A stretch of 64,000 nt of DNA from CAVQBP01 sp963848195 (GCA_963848195.1 CAWKCY010000016.1:620001-684000); one strand, 5' to 3'. Positions 17,637-27,546 are shown, numbered from the stretch's first letter. The notes: generated by a model not told the origin, from the sequence alone. Made by a program: numbers and translations.

Positions 17637-17686
17637 TAGTTTATATAAATTAAAAGTTTATCTTATTAGAATTTAAGTTTGAAAAT

Positions 17687-19191
17687 TCATATGACTAATA
17701 AATTGTAATCTTCATCAGAATCTGAAAAAAATTTAATATTTACTTTTCCGTCATACCAAATTATATAATGTTGTAATTCTAAATTTTCCAATCTTTTAAA
17801 AGCATCTTCTTTCTCTTTACTATTTAAATAGATTTTACGTAAATTCAATATCCTCAATTTTTTCTGCAATATAAGAAATTACGGATTTAGTATAAATAAT
17901 ATAATTCTTTAACTTTGCTATAATTACCTCTATTGGAATAATATTCAGCAAGTTCAATAAGAATTTTCCATGTTAATTCAGTAATATTTTCATTTTTAAT
18001 TAAATTAAAAGCTTTATTAAATAAGTCTATTGATAAGTCTTCATTCTTAAATTGTTTTTTAGAATATATTCTCCCTAATAGATATAGCCTTTCAGCCTCA
18101 AATAAACTTCTATATTCAGAATTTTCTTTTAAAATTTTATCATCTAAAATAACGATGGCTTCATCAAATTTTTTAAAGTTAATTAAATATTCTGCTATTA
18201 ATAAATATGTCTTTAATAAAATTATTAATATCTTCTAACTTAAGAAATATATCTCCTATTTCTTTTAATTGTATTTTATGATAATTTATTTTATAATTAA
18301 ATAAATAAGAAATTTGTTTTATAAAATTAATATAGTTTTTATTTCTAATTCCTAGAGTATTATTATATTCAAATGTTATACATTGATTTACTAATTCATC
18401 TAATTTTTTAATATCTCCAATTGTAAAATAAATCTTTCCTAATAGAAAAAAGACTTCTACAATTTCTTCAAAATTTTTGATTCTTTCAAAAATTAATTTT
18501 GATTTTTCTAGAGAATCTCTACATTTTTGATATTCACATATTAATAAGTAAATTTCACCTAAATTATATAAAGCTAAACCTTCTCCATAATAATTTCCTA
18601 GACTGAAATAAATATCGTAAGCTCTGCTATATTGTTTGAATTGCATTTTCAAAGTCCAAATCTATTATAATAATATATGCCATAATTAGAAGTTAATAAT
18701 AGCTTCATGATATTAAATTGCCTATTGATGAATTTATTTCTAATGCTTTATTCCAGTGATTCTTCTACTTTTTCTAATTCTCCTTTAATATTATAAATAT
18801 TTCCAATATTTACTTCAATTTTTGCTATTTCTAACTTTCAAATTTAATTTTTTATATCTCTCCAAAGCATATTAAGAAATTGTTTAAGAGCTTTATCAAA
18901 ATTATTATTGTTATAAATCTTAACTATTGCAATCAAATTATAAGCATTTGCTATTGTTTCCATACTGGAATATTTATTTTGAATAATCTCTACACATATT
19001 TTTTCGGCTTCATTATAGTTTGATAGATTAAAATTAGCATATCGCAATTTCCAGTTTAATTTCTTCTTTTAAGATTTTATTTAATATATTTAAATAGTAT
19101 GATTTTCTAATATGTTTTTACCATCTTTAGAATTATCTGATTGCAATTAGACATATTCCCCTTTGAATTAATAATTCTAAGTTCTGATTCA
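17687..19191 (-). pseudogene. Degraded TPR region downstream of the kinase-ATPase gene
   Basis: At least four overlapping frames (among them 19047-18844, 18652-18179, about 18180-17910, and 17869-17687) each give tetratricopeptide-like helices: NYNEAEKICVEIIQNKYSS, NYYGEGLALYNLGEIYLL, AERLYLLGRIYSKKQFKNED, and LRKIYLNSKEKEDAFKRLE. Consecutive pieces join by single-base shifts; for example YLY plus TKSVISYIAEKIEDIEF near 17890. The series continues the ORF that stops at 19192 and leads toward the sigma-54 domain, although several in-frame stops lie between 17640 and 17689. I read it as one decayed TPR superhelix; none of the short frames is likely to be an independent gene. Confidence 0.7.
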
Positions 19192-21372
19192 TTAACATCT
19201 TCTTTCAATAATTTCTCTGTTAAGTTCAAGACATGTATTACTTTCATTCAAATCTTGTAGTACCCTGCTTAGTTCCAATTCAATTTCAAATAATTTATTT
19301 TTATTTAAGGGCATTTGCAGCAAATGTTTTAAGATACTCTTTTTATACGCATAAGCAGACATCCTTTCCGCATCCTGTATCTCCACCTTTAATACTTTAT
19401 AACACATGTCATAATCTTCTCCAAGTTCAAACTGTCGTGCAAGCTCATTCCTATCAAAATTTGGATACCTTTCTAACAGAACTTTACCTGCAATTAAGTG
19501 GTTATCCTTCTTCTGCTCTATCATTGAATATACATGTTTTTTTAGCCCTTCGGAAGTAAATTGCAGCTTGGTTCCTGAATTTGAAGAATGTAAAATATTA
19601 TTATCTCTCAATTCTTCAATAATTATTGAAGTTTTATTCTTGTCTAATTTAAGAAGGATAGATAAAACACTTTCATCTATATTTAAATCAAAGAGTGATA
19701 GTGTTTTTGCCGCTTCAATTCCGGTATTTGATAAATAACTAAGTCTGACATCATATATTTGATCATGAGAGCTTTTAAGCAATTGTGCTGTTTCGTCAGT
19801 AACATCAATTGAAATTCTATCTCTCTTGTAATTTATGATATTTAACTGTAGACAATCTCTTATGAAATTTTCTATACTGCCCGGAAGTAAATCTGCATAA
19901 AGGAGGATAATCTTCTTTAATTCTTCTTTAGGAAAAATATTGTTGTAGCTTTTGTCAATTAGCTCGGAAACTTGAACGTCCGTAAAAGGAGGGAGATTTA
20001 TTTCCTTTACATTATGAAATGAATCCGAAGTATTCTCATAATCGGAATCTTCCGTAACAATTATCTTAATTTTATTAACCTGGAATATAGGAAGTATATC
20101 TTTGATCATTTCCAGAGTGAAATTATCGTAATTGTGAAAATCATCCAGTATTAGAATAAAATTCGTTTCCTGGGTTATTTTTGCAAAAATTCCTTTTAGT
20201 TCATCAATTAATTCTGTGGCTGGATTCTTAAATAGCTTTTCGATATTCTCTTTTGTTTCAAAAGTAATGTTGGAATAAATAAAATCATTGAAAGTAACTT
20301 TCCTAAGAAAATATTTTAAAAATTGATATCCTGTTTTAGATTTATCATATCTTATTAATACTGAATTATTATATATAAAGCTGACTGCTTCTGATAGCGC
20401 CGTCTTCCCGCTGTCTTCAAAACCATTTATCGCAAAAATTTCACTGCTTGTTTTATCGTTTATGTAAGTATCTAAAATATTTAATATATCTCTTCTGCTT
20501 ACAAATACTTTAACCGGTGTCCAATCCTTTATTAACTTATTATCAATTGGGGCCTTTAAATCAAATAAAACCTCCAAGGAATTATTATATCTTTTCTCAG
20601 GCTCTTTCTCCAAAAGTTTTTTTATAACTCTTATTAAATCATTTGAATATTTAACCTCCTTAAAATCAAAGTCTTGTTCCAGATGTGATTTATAAATTTT
20701 AAGTTCTTCTTTAGTATCAAAAGGGAATTTTTTATACACAATTCTATAAAGAATCATTCCCAACGCATACAAATCTACTCGATTATCATGTCCCCCTTTT
20801 TTTAATAACTCCGGTGCTATATATTCCGCAGTTCCCTTTATATAATTAGCATTCTTTGAATTTAAATCTATCCTTTGATTCTCAGGTTTTTGCGCAAATC
20901 CCATATCTATTAATTTTAGAATGGGATCACCGTTTATTTCTTTTATAAGTATATTTTCAGGCTTAAGATCATAGTATATGTAGTCTGATTGATGAAGGTA
21001 AAAAAGCACCGAGCATACCTGAATTATAATTTCCCTTAATATTTCTTCATCTTCAATACTCTTATAATTTAATAATGATTTCCCGTCAAAATATTCTAAA
21101 GTAAAATATTTACTCCCTAATGTTATTTCATCCTCGGATGGATTAGTTTTAACTATTGTACCAAAATTGAAAGATTTTATAATATTGGGATGACTTAATC
21201 TTCGAAGTGTTATAAATTCATTATGAAAGTTTTCTATTTCGTCTTTATCTGCTTTAGTGGATAAGACTTTTATAGCAATTTTTGCATTCGAATATTCCGT
21301 ATCCTCGCATAAAAAGACCTTACTTCTACCTTCACCTATTTTATCCTTTTTTAGATATCTCTCGTTTATCAT
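19192..21372 (-). CDS. Ser/Thr protein kinase fused to P-loop ATPase (signalling regulator, probably 3'-truncated)
   Basis: This 726-residue open frame has a eukaryotic-type kinase domain (about 6-275): GEGRSKVF, Lys35 in IAIKVL, catalytic loop YYDLKPEN with D135 (HRD replaced by YYD), DMG for DFG at D156, and APE at 186-188. An AAA/NACHT-like ATPase follows, with Walker A GFEDSGKT (317-324) and Walker B FILILDDF (D410/D411). Helical sequence at the end begins a TPR-like region. The start ATG overlaps the stop of the upstream permease gene (ATGA), so it is translationally coupled to the peptide transporter operon. After the stop, related TPR and sigma-54 domains continue in broken frames, so the full protein was probably about twice this length. 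Confidence 0.82.
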   Translation of the reverse strand: MINERYLKKDKIGEGRSKVFLCEDTEYSNAKIAIKVLSTKADKDEIENFHNEFITLRRLSHPNIIKSFNFGTIVKTNPSEDEITLGSKYFTLEYFDGKSLLNYKSIEDEEILREIIIQVCSVLFYLHQSDYIYYDLKPENILIKEINGDPILKLIDMGFAQKPENQRIDLNSKNANYIKGTAEYIAPELLKKGGHDNRVDLYALGMILYRIVYKKFPFDTKEELKIYKSHLEQDFDFKEVKYSNDLIRVIKKLLEKEPEKRYNNSLEVLFDLKAPIDNKLIKDWTPVKVFVSRRDILNILDTYINDKTSSEIFAINGFEDSGKTALSEAVSFIYNNSVLIRYDKSKTGYQFLKYFLRKVTFNDFIYSNITFETKENIEKLFKNPATELIDELKGIFAKITQETNFILILDDFHNYDNFTLEMIKDILPIFQVNKIKIIVTEDSDYENTSDSFHNVKEINLPPFTDVQVSELIDKSYNNIFPKEELKKIILLYADLLPGSIENFIRDCLQLNIINYKRDRISIDVTDETAQLLKSSHDQIYDVRLSYLSNTGIEAAKTLSLFDLNIDESVLSILLKLDKNKTSIIIEELRDNNILHSSNSGTKLQFTSEGLKKHVYSMIEQKKDNHLIAGKVLLERYPNFDRNELARQFELGEDYDMCYKVLKVEIQDAERMSAYAYKKSILKHLLQMPLNKNKLFEIELELSRVLQDLNESNTCLELNREIIERRC

Positions 21373-22667
21373 CTTTCTAATGCCGGGTTATAATGAATAT
21401 TAATTTCTTTACCTATATTATTTGCTGCTAAAAGTGTAAAAATTAAAGCCATTCCGGGAAAAAAGATCATCCACCAGGCTTTATCTATATATGCCTGTCC
21501 GGATTCAATCATTGCTCCCCATGAAGGATAATTATTTCCTACTCCTAAACCTAAATAACTTAATGCTGATTCTGCTAGAATAACATTACCGTATAATAAA
21601 ACTAAATTAACTATTGTTGGAGCTAATATAATTGGTAGAATCTCTTTTGTTAATAACTCATATCTTGTTAAACCAATCATTTGAGCTGAAATAAAAAATT
21701 CCTTCCTTTTTAATAAAATAATTTCCCCCCTAACTATTTTAAATAAGCTCATCCACCCTGAAAAACCAAGAACTATTATAACGGTAAAAAATGAATTTCC
21801 AAACAAAGCTATAATCAGAATTATCAAAAAAATAACCGGGAATGCAAGAAATACTTCAGTAAACCTATTCAAAATTGTATCCGGTAATCCGCCTGGATAC
21901 CCTGACAAAAATCCAAGTGCTAATCCAAGTATTAAGGAAATTATCACAGAACCAAATCCAATAAATAGTGAAATACGCGCTCCATAAACTAACCGTGAAA
22001 AAATATCTCTTCCGAACTCGTCTGTTCCCAAAAGAAAATTTTTGGTTTCAATCTTGGGCTGGTTATTTTCCAACTGTACTCTTTTCGGCGAAATTTCTTT
22101 TTTATTTCCTTTCTGATAATATATTATTGGTTTTCCCATTTTTATACTGTCTGCAAAAATTAAATTTTCATTATATGAATACTTTACTATTTCACTTTTT
22201 AAAAGTAAAAATGATGATAAGTTATTTTTATCTTTAGCTTTATCTTTTTTTAATATAATTATATCAACGGAACTTAAAGGCGGTAATAGTTTTGTCACTC
22301 CAATATCTTTTTGAAAGTTAGGATTTGAATTAGTTATTAACGGTGCGAATATAAAGAATGATAACAATATTATCACCGTAAAAGAGGAAATGGTTGGCTT
22401 TCTATTTAATCCCTTAGCCGCAATATTATTCCTGTTTCTTATATATATTCCTATTAATGGAATTATAATTATTAATAAAACTGAAATTACCAAATCGGCA
22501 GTTTCTGAATCAATAATATTCATTGCTGTATGGATATCATAAAAGAAGAGCTTTATATAGTTAAAAAGTAAAATATACGACTTTATTATTATACTGAATC
22601 TAAATAAAAATAAAATCGATAAGAATATAAGTACAATATGAAGGTTTTTGATTCTTATATTTTTCAA
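21369..22667 (-). CDS. Peptide/nickel-type ABC transporter permease, DppC/OppC family
   Basis: A 432-residue inner-membrane permease of the DppC family. The conserved core includes LLGTDEFGRDIFSRLVYGARISLFIG near 208-235 and the EAA loop around AQMIGLTRYELLTKEILPII, with about six C-terminal helices. The family is usually near 300 residues. The extra N-terminal part here contains several helices and a charged segment (about 125-205), as in long OppC variants. The start is a TTG overlapping the TGA of the upstream permease gene, which indicates translational coupling. With the DppB-type permease it forms the channel for peptides or similar substrates; the ATPases are encoded divergently at 25423-26981. 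Confidence 0.9.
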   Translation of the reverse strand: MKNIRIKNLHIVLIFLSILFLFRFSIIIKSYILLFNYIKLFFYDIHTAMNIIDSETADLVISVLLIIIIPLIGIYIRNRNNIAAKGLNRKPTISSFTVIILLSFFIFAPLITNSNPNFQKDIGVTKLLPPLSSVDIIILKKDKAKDKNNLSSFLLLKSEIVKYSYNENLIFADSIKMGKPIIYYQKGNKKEISPKRVQLENNQPKIETKNFLLGTDEFGRDIFSRLVYGARISLFIGFGSVIISLILGLALGFLSGYPGGLPDTILNRFTEVFLAFPVIFLIILIIALFGNSFFTVIIVLGFSGWMSLFKIVRGEIILLKRKEFFISAQMIGLTRYELLTKEILPIILAPTIVNLVLLYGNVILAESALSYLGLGVGNNYPSWGAMIESGQAYIDKAWWMIFFPGMALIFTLLAANNIGKEINIHYNPALER

Positions 22668-23644
22668 TTAAGACTCCCCTTTACCAGACGCCTATCTAAA
22701 GCGGCTCTTATTATATCAGCTCCCAGATTGCTTAATATGATTAAAATTCCTGCTGCAAGTGAACAGCCGGTTACTAAAGGGTAATCTCGTGTTAAGATTG
22801 CATTAATAGTCAATCTTCCCATTCCTGGTAATGCAAAAATTACCTCTGTGATTAACACACCGCTGAAAAGTATTCCCAATTCAACTCCTGCCACTGATAT
22901 TAAAGGGTTGACTGCATTTGGAATCACATGTTTTCTAGTTATTTCTTTTTCAGTAAATCCTAACGAACGGAGATTTACAACAAATTGCCTGTTATAAACA
23001 TCCCCAAGATTATCGCGTAAATATTTGTAAAATAATGCTGCACCCGGTAATGACAAAGTAATCAATGGCAGAATGAGATGATTGAAATAGTCCATAATAC
23101 TTTGAATTATTGTATATGAACCCGAATCGAATGATTTTAACCCGGATGAAGGAAATAGGTTCAGCTTTTCAGAGAAAAAGAAGATTAAAACTACTCCGGT
23201 TACAAATGAAGGAGTGGCGTATATTACTAAGCTTGCTTTAGATATTGTTTTATCTAAAAATCCTTTCCTTTTTTTTACCGTTACTATAGCTGCAGTAAAA
23301 CCGCAAAATATTTGAATTATGAAGCTCATTGTTGCAAAAATCAATGTAAATGGAAGATATTCTCCGATTACTTCTGATACAGGCATATGGTAATTATAAG
23401 ATATTCCTAAATTCCCCTTTAATAGGTTTATAACAAATGATTCATATTGTATCCACAAAGGACTATTTAAATTGAAAGATTCTTTTACTTTTTTTGCTAG
23501 TTCCGGACTTAATTGGGGCGACATAAATTTCTGGGATGGATCCCCTGGCGATATTCTTAATAGAAAAAATACAAAGGTAATTAAAAGAAATAGAACTACT
23601 AAAGATGTAGAAATTCTTTTGACTAATACTTTTGTAAGTTCCAT
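22664..23644 (-). CDS. Peptide/nickel-type ABC transporter permease, DppB/OppB family
   Basis: A 326-residue inner-membrane permease. It has the family's N-terminal helix and RISPGDPSQKF motif, an extracytoplasmic loop with LGISYNYHMPVSEVI, and the EAA signature in LRSLGFTEKEITRKHVIPNA, followed by the conserved FALPGMGRLTINAILTRDYPLV. Length and motif order are typical of DppB/OppB. It lies 9 bases after the binding-protein gene and overlaps the next permease gene. It should pair with the DppC-type subunit and receive substrate from the lipoprotein encoded upstream. Confidence 0.92.
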   Translation of the reverse strand: MELTKVLVKRISTSLVVLFLLITFVFFLLRISPGDPSQKFMSPQLSPELAKKVKESFNLNSPLWIQYESFVINLLKGNLGISYNYHMPVSEVIGEYLPFTLIFATMSFIIQIFCGFTAAIVTVKKRKGFLDKTISKASLVIYATPSFVTGVVLIFFFSEKLNLFPSSGLKSFDSGSYTIIQSIMDYFNHLILPLITLSLPGAALFYKYLRDNLGDVYNRQFVVNLRSLGFTEKEITRKHVIPNAVNPLISVAGVELGILFSGVLITEVIFALPGMGRLTINAILTRDYPLVTGCSLAAGILIILSNLGADIIRAALDRRLVKGSLN

Positions 23645-23653
23645 TAATAAAAT

Positions 23654-25321
23654 TTATTTACTTATTGACCAATTCCAGCATTTCTGTACAACACCAAGTG
23701 GATTAATATCTGCATTTTTTATCCTTTTATTACAACCGACAATATCATCCATCCAGTATAGAAATGTAACCGGTTCATCTTTATGTATGATTTCCTGAAA
23801 TCTGAAATAAAGTTCATTCAGTTTCTTTTCCGAAACTTTCTTTTCCATTTCATCAAGTAAATTATCAACATTTTTATTCTGATAACCGGCTAGGTTCATT
23901 GGTGTTGTTTCTAAATTGGAATACCAGTATGGTTTTAAATCTATTGGAATGGGTACATACCAACTCGCCATCCATGCATTTACTTTTTTGCCGAATACAT
24001 TATCTAAAAAAACTCCCATCTCCATTTGTTCAACATTCATTTCTATTCCTATTTCCTTAAAATTGTTTTTTACTACTGTTGATGCATATTCCCTTCTTGG
24101 ATTGCCGCTTGGTATATCCAAAGTGAAGGAAAATTTAATTCCGTTTTTATCTAAAATTCCATCATTGTTTCTGTCTTGCCAGCCTTCTTCAGCTAATAAT
24201 TCTTTTGCTTTTTTAACGTCGTATGGGTATGGTTCTATACTGGTATCAATGGCGCTTTTGAATATTGGCGTAACTGGGGAAACTGCTATTTCCCCAAAAT
24301 CATTTAAATAATTTTCTAATATCTCCTTTCTATTTATAGCATATGTTAATGCTTTTCTTACTTTAATATTTCCAAAAAATTTATTGGGACGTTCTGCTTT
24401 GTTTTTATTAAAAGCCGAAGGATCAATATTATTCCATCCTATATAATCATATTCCCTTCCCTTTACAGGTATAATATCAATATTTTTGGCATGCTTTAAC
24501 TCCGGAACGTCATCCGGTCGAATTAGATCCATCAAATCAATTTCACCGTTCTTCAATTGAGTTAGCCTTGAATTATAATCGGGAATAACTTTAAATATTA
24601 ACTCGGAAATATTATCCGGGTTGTAAAGAAATGAGTTCTTATTTGCTTTAAGGATTATAGCTTGATTCTTTTCCCATTTAGATAACATAAAAGGACCATT
24701 TGATACAGGTGCAAGGTTTTGTTTTGCTGTCGAAAAATCTTTTCTTGTCGTTTTCTCATAAATATGTTTGGGTACAATTGGAACTGCAAGATAAAATAGA
24801 TTAGGATTTGATTTAGGCAGAAAATTAATTTTTAACTCATTTGGTGAAATAATTTCAAAGGTTTTCTTCAAATCAATATGCTGGTTTTTATCAACATAAA
24901 AATCTTCAAATGTTCCGTAAAGCCTGCTTTGAACCTCAGGATCCGAATATACATCGAAAGAAAAAACAACGTCTTCTGATGTACATTTCTCTCCGTCTGT
25001 CCATTTTACATCATCCCTTAATTTAAATGTAATGGAAGTAGAATCCTTATTCCATTCCCAGCTTTTGGCAAACATCGGTTTTATTTCAAGTTTACTTTCA
25101 TCTTTATTCCAGTCAGGTTGAATTAAGCTTATAAACAAAAGTTCGGAAATACTTCCTTCATCCAGGCTTAAAGCAAAAAGAGGACTTAATGTATTAACAT
25201 CCGAAGTTAACCCGATAATTACTCTATTTGATTTTTGTGGACTCTCCTGCTTACAAAACTGAAATGATATCAATATTATAAACACGGGTATATAAAAGCA
25301 TTTTATAATTTTTGAGTTCAA
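23654..25321 (-). CDS. Peptide-binding lipoprotein (solute-binding protein family 5)
   Basis: A 555-residue extracytoplasmic binding protein. A lipoprotein signal is visible (FIILISFQFC, with the lipid-attached Cys near 23). The mature part shows family-5 hallmarks: LTSDVNTLSPLFALS, FKLRDDVKWTDGEKCTSEDV near 130, a YDYIGWN segment, VRKALTYAINRKEILE and the C-terminal half-domain. Family members bind oligopeptides, dipeptides, nickel chelates or sugars, so the ligand is uncertain. The start is a TTG preceded by GAGGAA. It is the first gene of a minus-strand operon of binding protein, two permeases and the kinase gene, and diverges from the ATPase genes across about 100 bp. Confidence 0.9.
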   Translation of the reverse strand: MNSKIIKCFYIPVFIILISFQFCKQESPQKSNRVIIGLTSDVNTLSPLFALSLDEGSISELLFISLIQPDWNKDESKLEIKPMFAKSWEWNKDSTSITFKLRDDVKWTDGEKCTSEDVVFSFDVYSDPEVQSRLYGTFEDFYVDKNQHIDLKKTFEIISPNELKINFLPKSNPNLFYLAVPIVPKHIYEKTTRKDFSTAKQNLAPVSNGPFMLSKWEKNQAIILKANKNSFLYNPDNISELIFKVIPDYNSRLTQLKNGEIDLMDLIRPDDVPELKHAKNIDIIPVKGREYDYIGWNNIDPSAFNKNKAERPNKFFGNIKVRKALTYAINRKEILENYLNDFGEIAVSPVTPIFKSAIDTSIEPYPYDVKKAKELLAEEGWQDRNNDGILDKNGIKFSFTLDIPSGNPRREYASTVVKNNFKEIGIEMNVEQMEMGVFLDNVFGKKVNAWMASWYVPIPIDLKPYWYSNLETTPMNLAGYQNKNVDNLLDEMEKKVSEKKLNELYFRFQEIIHKDEPVTFLYWMDDIVGCNKRIKNADINPLGVVQKCWNWSISK

Positions 25322-25422
25322 ATATTCCTCAATATTTTTGTTCGTAATTTATTATTTTGTCAACTAAATACAAAAAAATTCTTTTCTATATAAATTATTA
25401 GTATATATATAAAAAGTTACCC

Positions 25423-26175
25423 ATGCTTATTGTCTCAATAAAAAATCTTTTATTAAAACAAACTGCTGGCATTAAAACCATTTTGCATGATGTATCATTT
25501 ACACTTGAATCAAATAATATCTATACAATTATTGGTAAAAATGGTAGTGGCAAATCTACATTAATTAAAGCATTAACAGGTCTTCTGGATAAAAGATTTT
25601 ATACAATAGAGGGAGAAATAAATCTGAATTCAATCAATATAATGACCTTAAATCAAAACGAATTACTTCAATTAAGACGTGAAAAAATAAAATATATTTT
25701 TCAGGATGCAGTAAATAGTTTTGATCATTTAAAAAAATTAGGTTACTATTTTAAGAAGCTGTCAGTTAATATTGAAGAAACAGAACTTCTTCTTAAGTTC
25801 TTCCGTTTACCCGATTCAGATCTTTTATTTAAAATGTATCCTTATGAGGTAAGTGGTGGTATGGCTCAAAGGATCAGCCTTATCATGGTTCTTCTTACCC
25901 ACCCTCAAATAATTATACTCGATGAACCTACCTCTGGAATTGATTCCCCCATTGCAAGCCTCGTCTTATTAAAATTGAAGGAGTTCGCTTCCTTAAACAA
26001 TAACTCTGTTTTACTCGTAACGCAAGATGTATTGTTTGCAAAAAAGATTAGTGATAAGATTGCCTTTTTAACCGATGGAAATTTATCGGATTTCTTTTCT
26101 GTATCTGAATTTTTCAATTCCAATATTAATGAAAAACTTAATTCATTCTTAAATTCTTATTTAGAAATATCTTAA
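25423..26175 (+). CDS. Peptide ABC transporter ATPase, DppD-like
   Basis: A 250-residue ABC ATPase with Walker A GKNGSGKST, signature VSGGMAQR, Walker B IIILDEPTSGID and a switch region reading VTQDVLF, where Gln replaces the usual His. It lacks the C-terminal Fe-S/peptide-family extension seen in many DppD proteins. It overlaps the next ATPase gene by one base (TAATG), and both diverge from the peptide-transporter operon, so the pair most likely powers the 21.4-25.3 kb permeases. A GAL-to-SGI change in the D-loop and the missing switch His suggest that this partner may be the less active site of an asymmetric heterodimer. Confidence 0.85.
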   Translation: MLIVSIKNLLLKQTAGIKTILHDVSFTLESNNIYTIIGKNGSGKSTLIKALTGLLDKRFYTIEGEINLNSINIMTLNQNELLQLRREKIKYIFQDAVNSFDHLKKLGYYFKKLSVNIEETELLLKFFRLPDSDLLFKMYPYEVSGGMAQRISLIMVLLTHPQIIILDEPTSGIDSPIASLVLLKLKEFASLNNNSVLLVTQDVLFAKKISDKIAFLTDGNLSDFFSVSEFFNSNINEKLNSFLNSYLEIS

Positions 26176-26981
26176 TGAATGAGATTCTGAAATTAGAGAA
26201 TATTTGTTATTCCGTGAAAAATGGTAAAATAGTTAAGCCTATTTTAGAGGACATTAACTTTAGCCTCAATAAAAATGATATTGTTGGAATAACGGGAGAA
26301 TCTGGTAGTGGTAAAACTACTCTTGCAAAAATCATAGCTGGTATAATTTCTTCAACTAAAGGACAAATAATTTTTTCGGGTAATTATCAGAATAAAAAAA
26401 TTAAACATTCTAAAAGAGCTTTTAAAGTTTATCGGCCTAATCATGTTCAAATTCTATTTCAAAATAATGGGGAAATACTTAATCCTTTACGTGAAATTGA
26501 TAAAATCTTAAAGGAAGCCGTTAAAATAGCTCACAATGGAAATAACCTCCATCAACAAATCGAAGAGATTTTCCGCTCGGTTAATTTCCCGGAACATCTA
26601 TGGAAAAGAAAAGGTTATGAACTCAGTGGCGGGGAACAACAACGGGCCGCATTGGCAAGAATTTTAGCTGTAAATCCTGAATTGCTTATCCTAGATGAAC
26701 CTTTTTCTGCTCAAGACCCTGAATCCCAGCTTAACTTATTAAATCTTTTTTTATCATTAAATAAAAAATATAATGTTAGTATGATTTGTATTGCCCATAA
26801 CTTGAGAATTTTACTAAAAATGTGCAATAAAATAATTATTTTATTTAAAGGTAGAATTATTGAACAGGGAAATACTGACGAAATCTTTAATTCACCTAAT
26901 CATCCCTATACTAAATACCTGCTCAAATCAGAGAATTATGATTTATCGTATGAACAATTATATTTTGACAATTCCTTGTAG
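26175..26981 (+). CDS. Peptide ABC transporter ATPase, DppF-like
   Basis: A 268-residue ABC ATPase with Walker A GESGSGKTT, Q-loop VQILFQNNGEILNP, signature LSGGEQQRAALARI, Walker B LLILDEPFSAQD and switch IAHNLRILLKMC. The tail FNSPNHPYTKYLL is the typical end of DppF/OppF-type subunits ('HPYT'). It should form the catalytic heterodimer with the preceding ATPase. The start codon shares a base with the upstream stop, and the next gene begins 3 bases after its end, so the three are one operon. Confidence 0.9.
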   Translation: MNEILKLENICYSVKNGKIVKPILEDINFSLNKNDIVGITGESGSGKTTLAKIIAGIISSTKGQIIFSGNYQNKKIKHSKRAFKVYRPNHVQILFQNNGEILNPLREIDKILKEAVKIAHNGNNLHQQIEEIFRSVNFPEHLWKRKGYELSGGEQQRAALARILAVNPELLILDEPFSAQDPESQLNLLNLFLSLNKKYNVSMICIAHNLRILLKMCNKIIILFKGRIIEQGNTDEIFNSPNHPYTKYLLKSENYDLSYEQLYFDNSL

Positions 26982-26983
26982 GT

Positions 26984-27451
26984 ATGCCTAAAACAAATGC
27001 AGTTAGGATTTTAGAATCTAATAATATTTCATTCGAAATTGTATGCTATTTCGTGGATGAAAATGATTTATCGGGGATTACCGTTGCAAAAAAAATTGCA
27101 GCAGATCCGGAAAAAGTATTTAAAACTCTTATCGCCTCTGGAGATAAAAATGGAATTAATGTTTTCTGTATCCCCGTAAATGCTGAATTAAATCTGAAGA
27201 AAGCTGCAAATGTAAGTAAAAATAAAAAAATTGAAATGATAAAGATTAAAGATTTATTTGAATTAACTGGTTATGTTAGAGGTGGCTGTTCTCCTATTGG
27301 AATGAAAAAAAAATTCCCCTCATTTATTGAAGAAACTGCTCAATTATTTGAAAAAATTTTTATAAGTGCTGGTATAAGAGGAATGCAGATATCTATCTCA
27401 CCTCAGGATTTAATAACGGTTACTCTTGCTGAATATGCCGATTTGATTTGA
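26984..27451 (+). CDS. ybaK: YbaK/EbsC-family Cys-tRNA(Pro) deacylase
   Basis: A 155-residue cytoplasmic editing protein. The YbaK fold is recognised from the conserved VAKKIAADPEKVFKTLI segment (Lys near 46) and the YVRGGCSPIGMKKKFPSFIE glycine-rich loop; length matches the family. It hydrolyses Cys mischarged onto tRNA-Pro by prolyl-tRNA synthetase, acting in trans. It starts 3 bases after the transporter ATPase gene, so it is probably co-transcribed, although no functional link to peptide uptake is evident beyond location. Confidence 0.9.
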   Translation: MPKTNAVRILESNNISFEIVCYFVDENDLSGITVAKKIAADPEKVFKTLIASGDKNGINVFCIPVNAELNLKKAANVSKNKKIEMIKIKDLFELTGYVRGGCSPIGMKKKFPSFIEETAQLFEKIFISAGIRGMQISISPQDLITVTLAEYADLI

Positions 27452-27546
27452 ATCATTTTATTATTCTACCTTCCTTGCATCACAAATTAGAGTAGAAATA
27501 ATCTATATATTTTATCGTCTAATAAATTATATAAAGGGAGACAAAT

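Noticed and set aside
18179..19047. Independent small TPR genes
   Set aside because: The frames are joined by single-base shifts to neighbouring pieces and lack ribosome sites, so they are fragments of one degraded gene.
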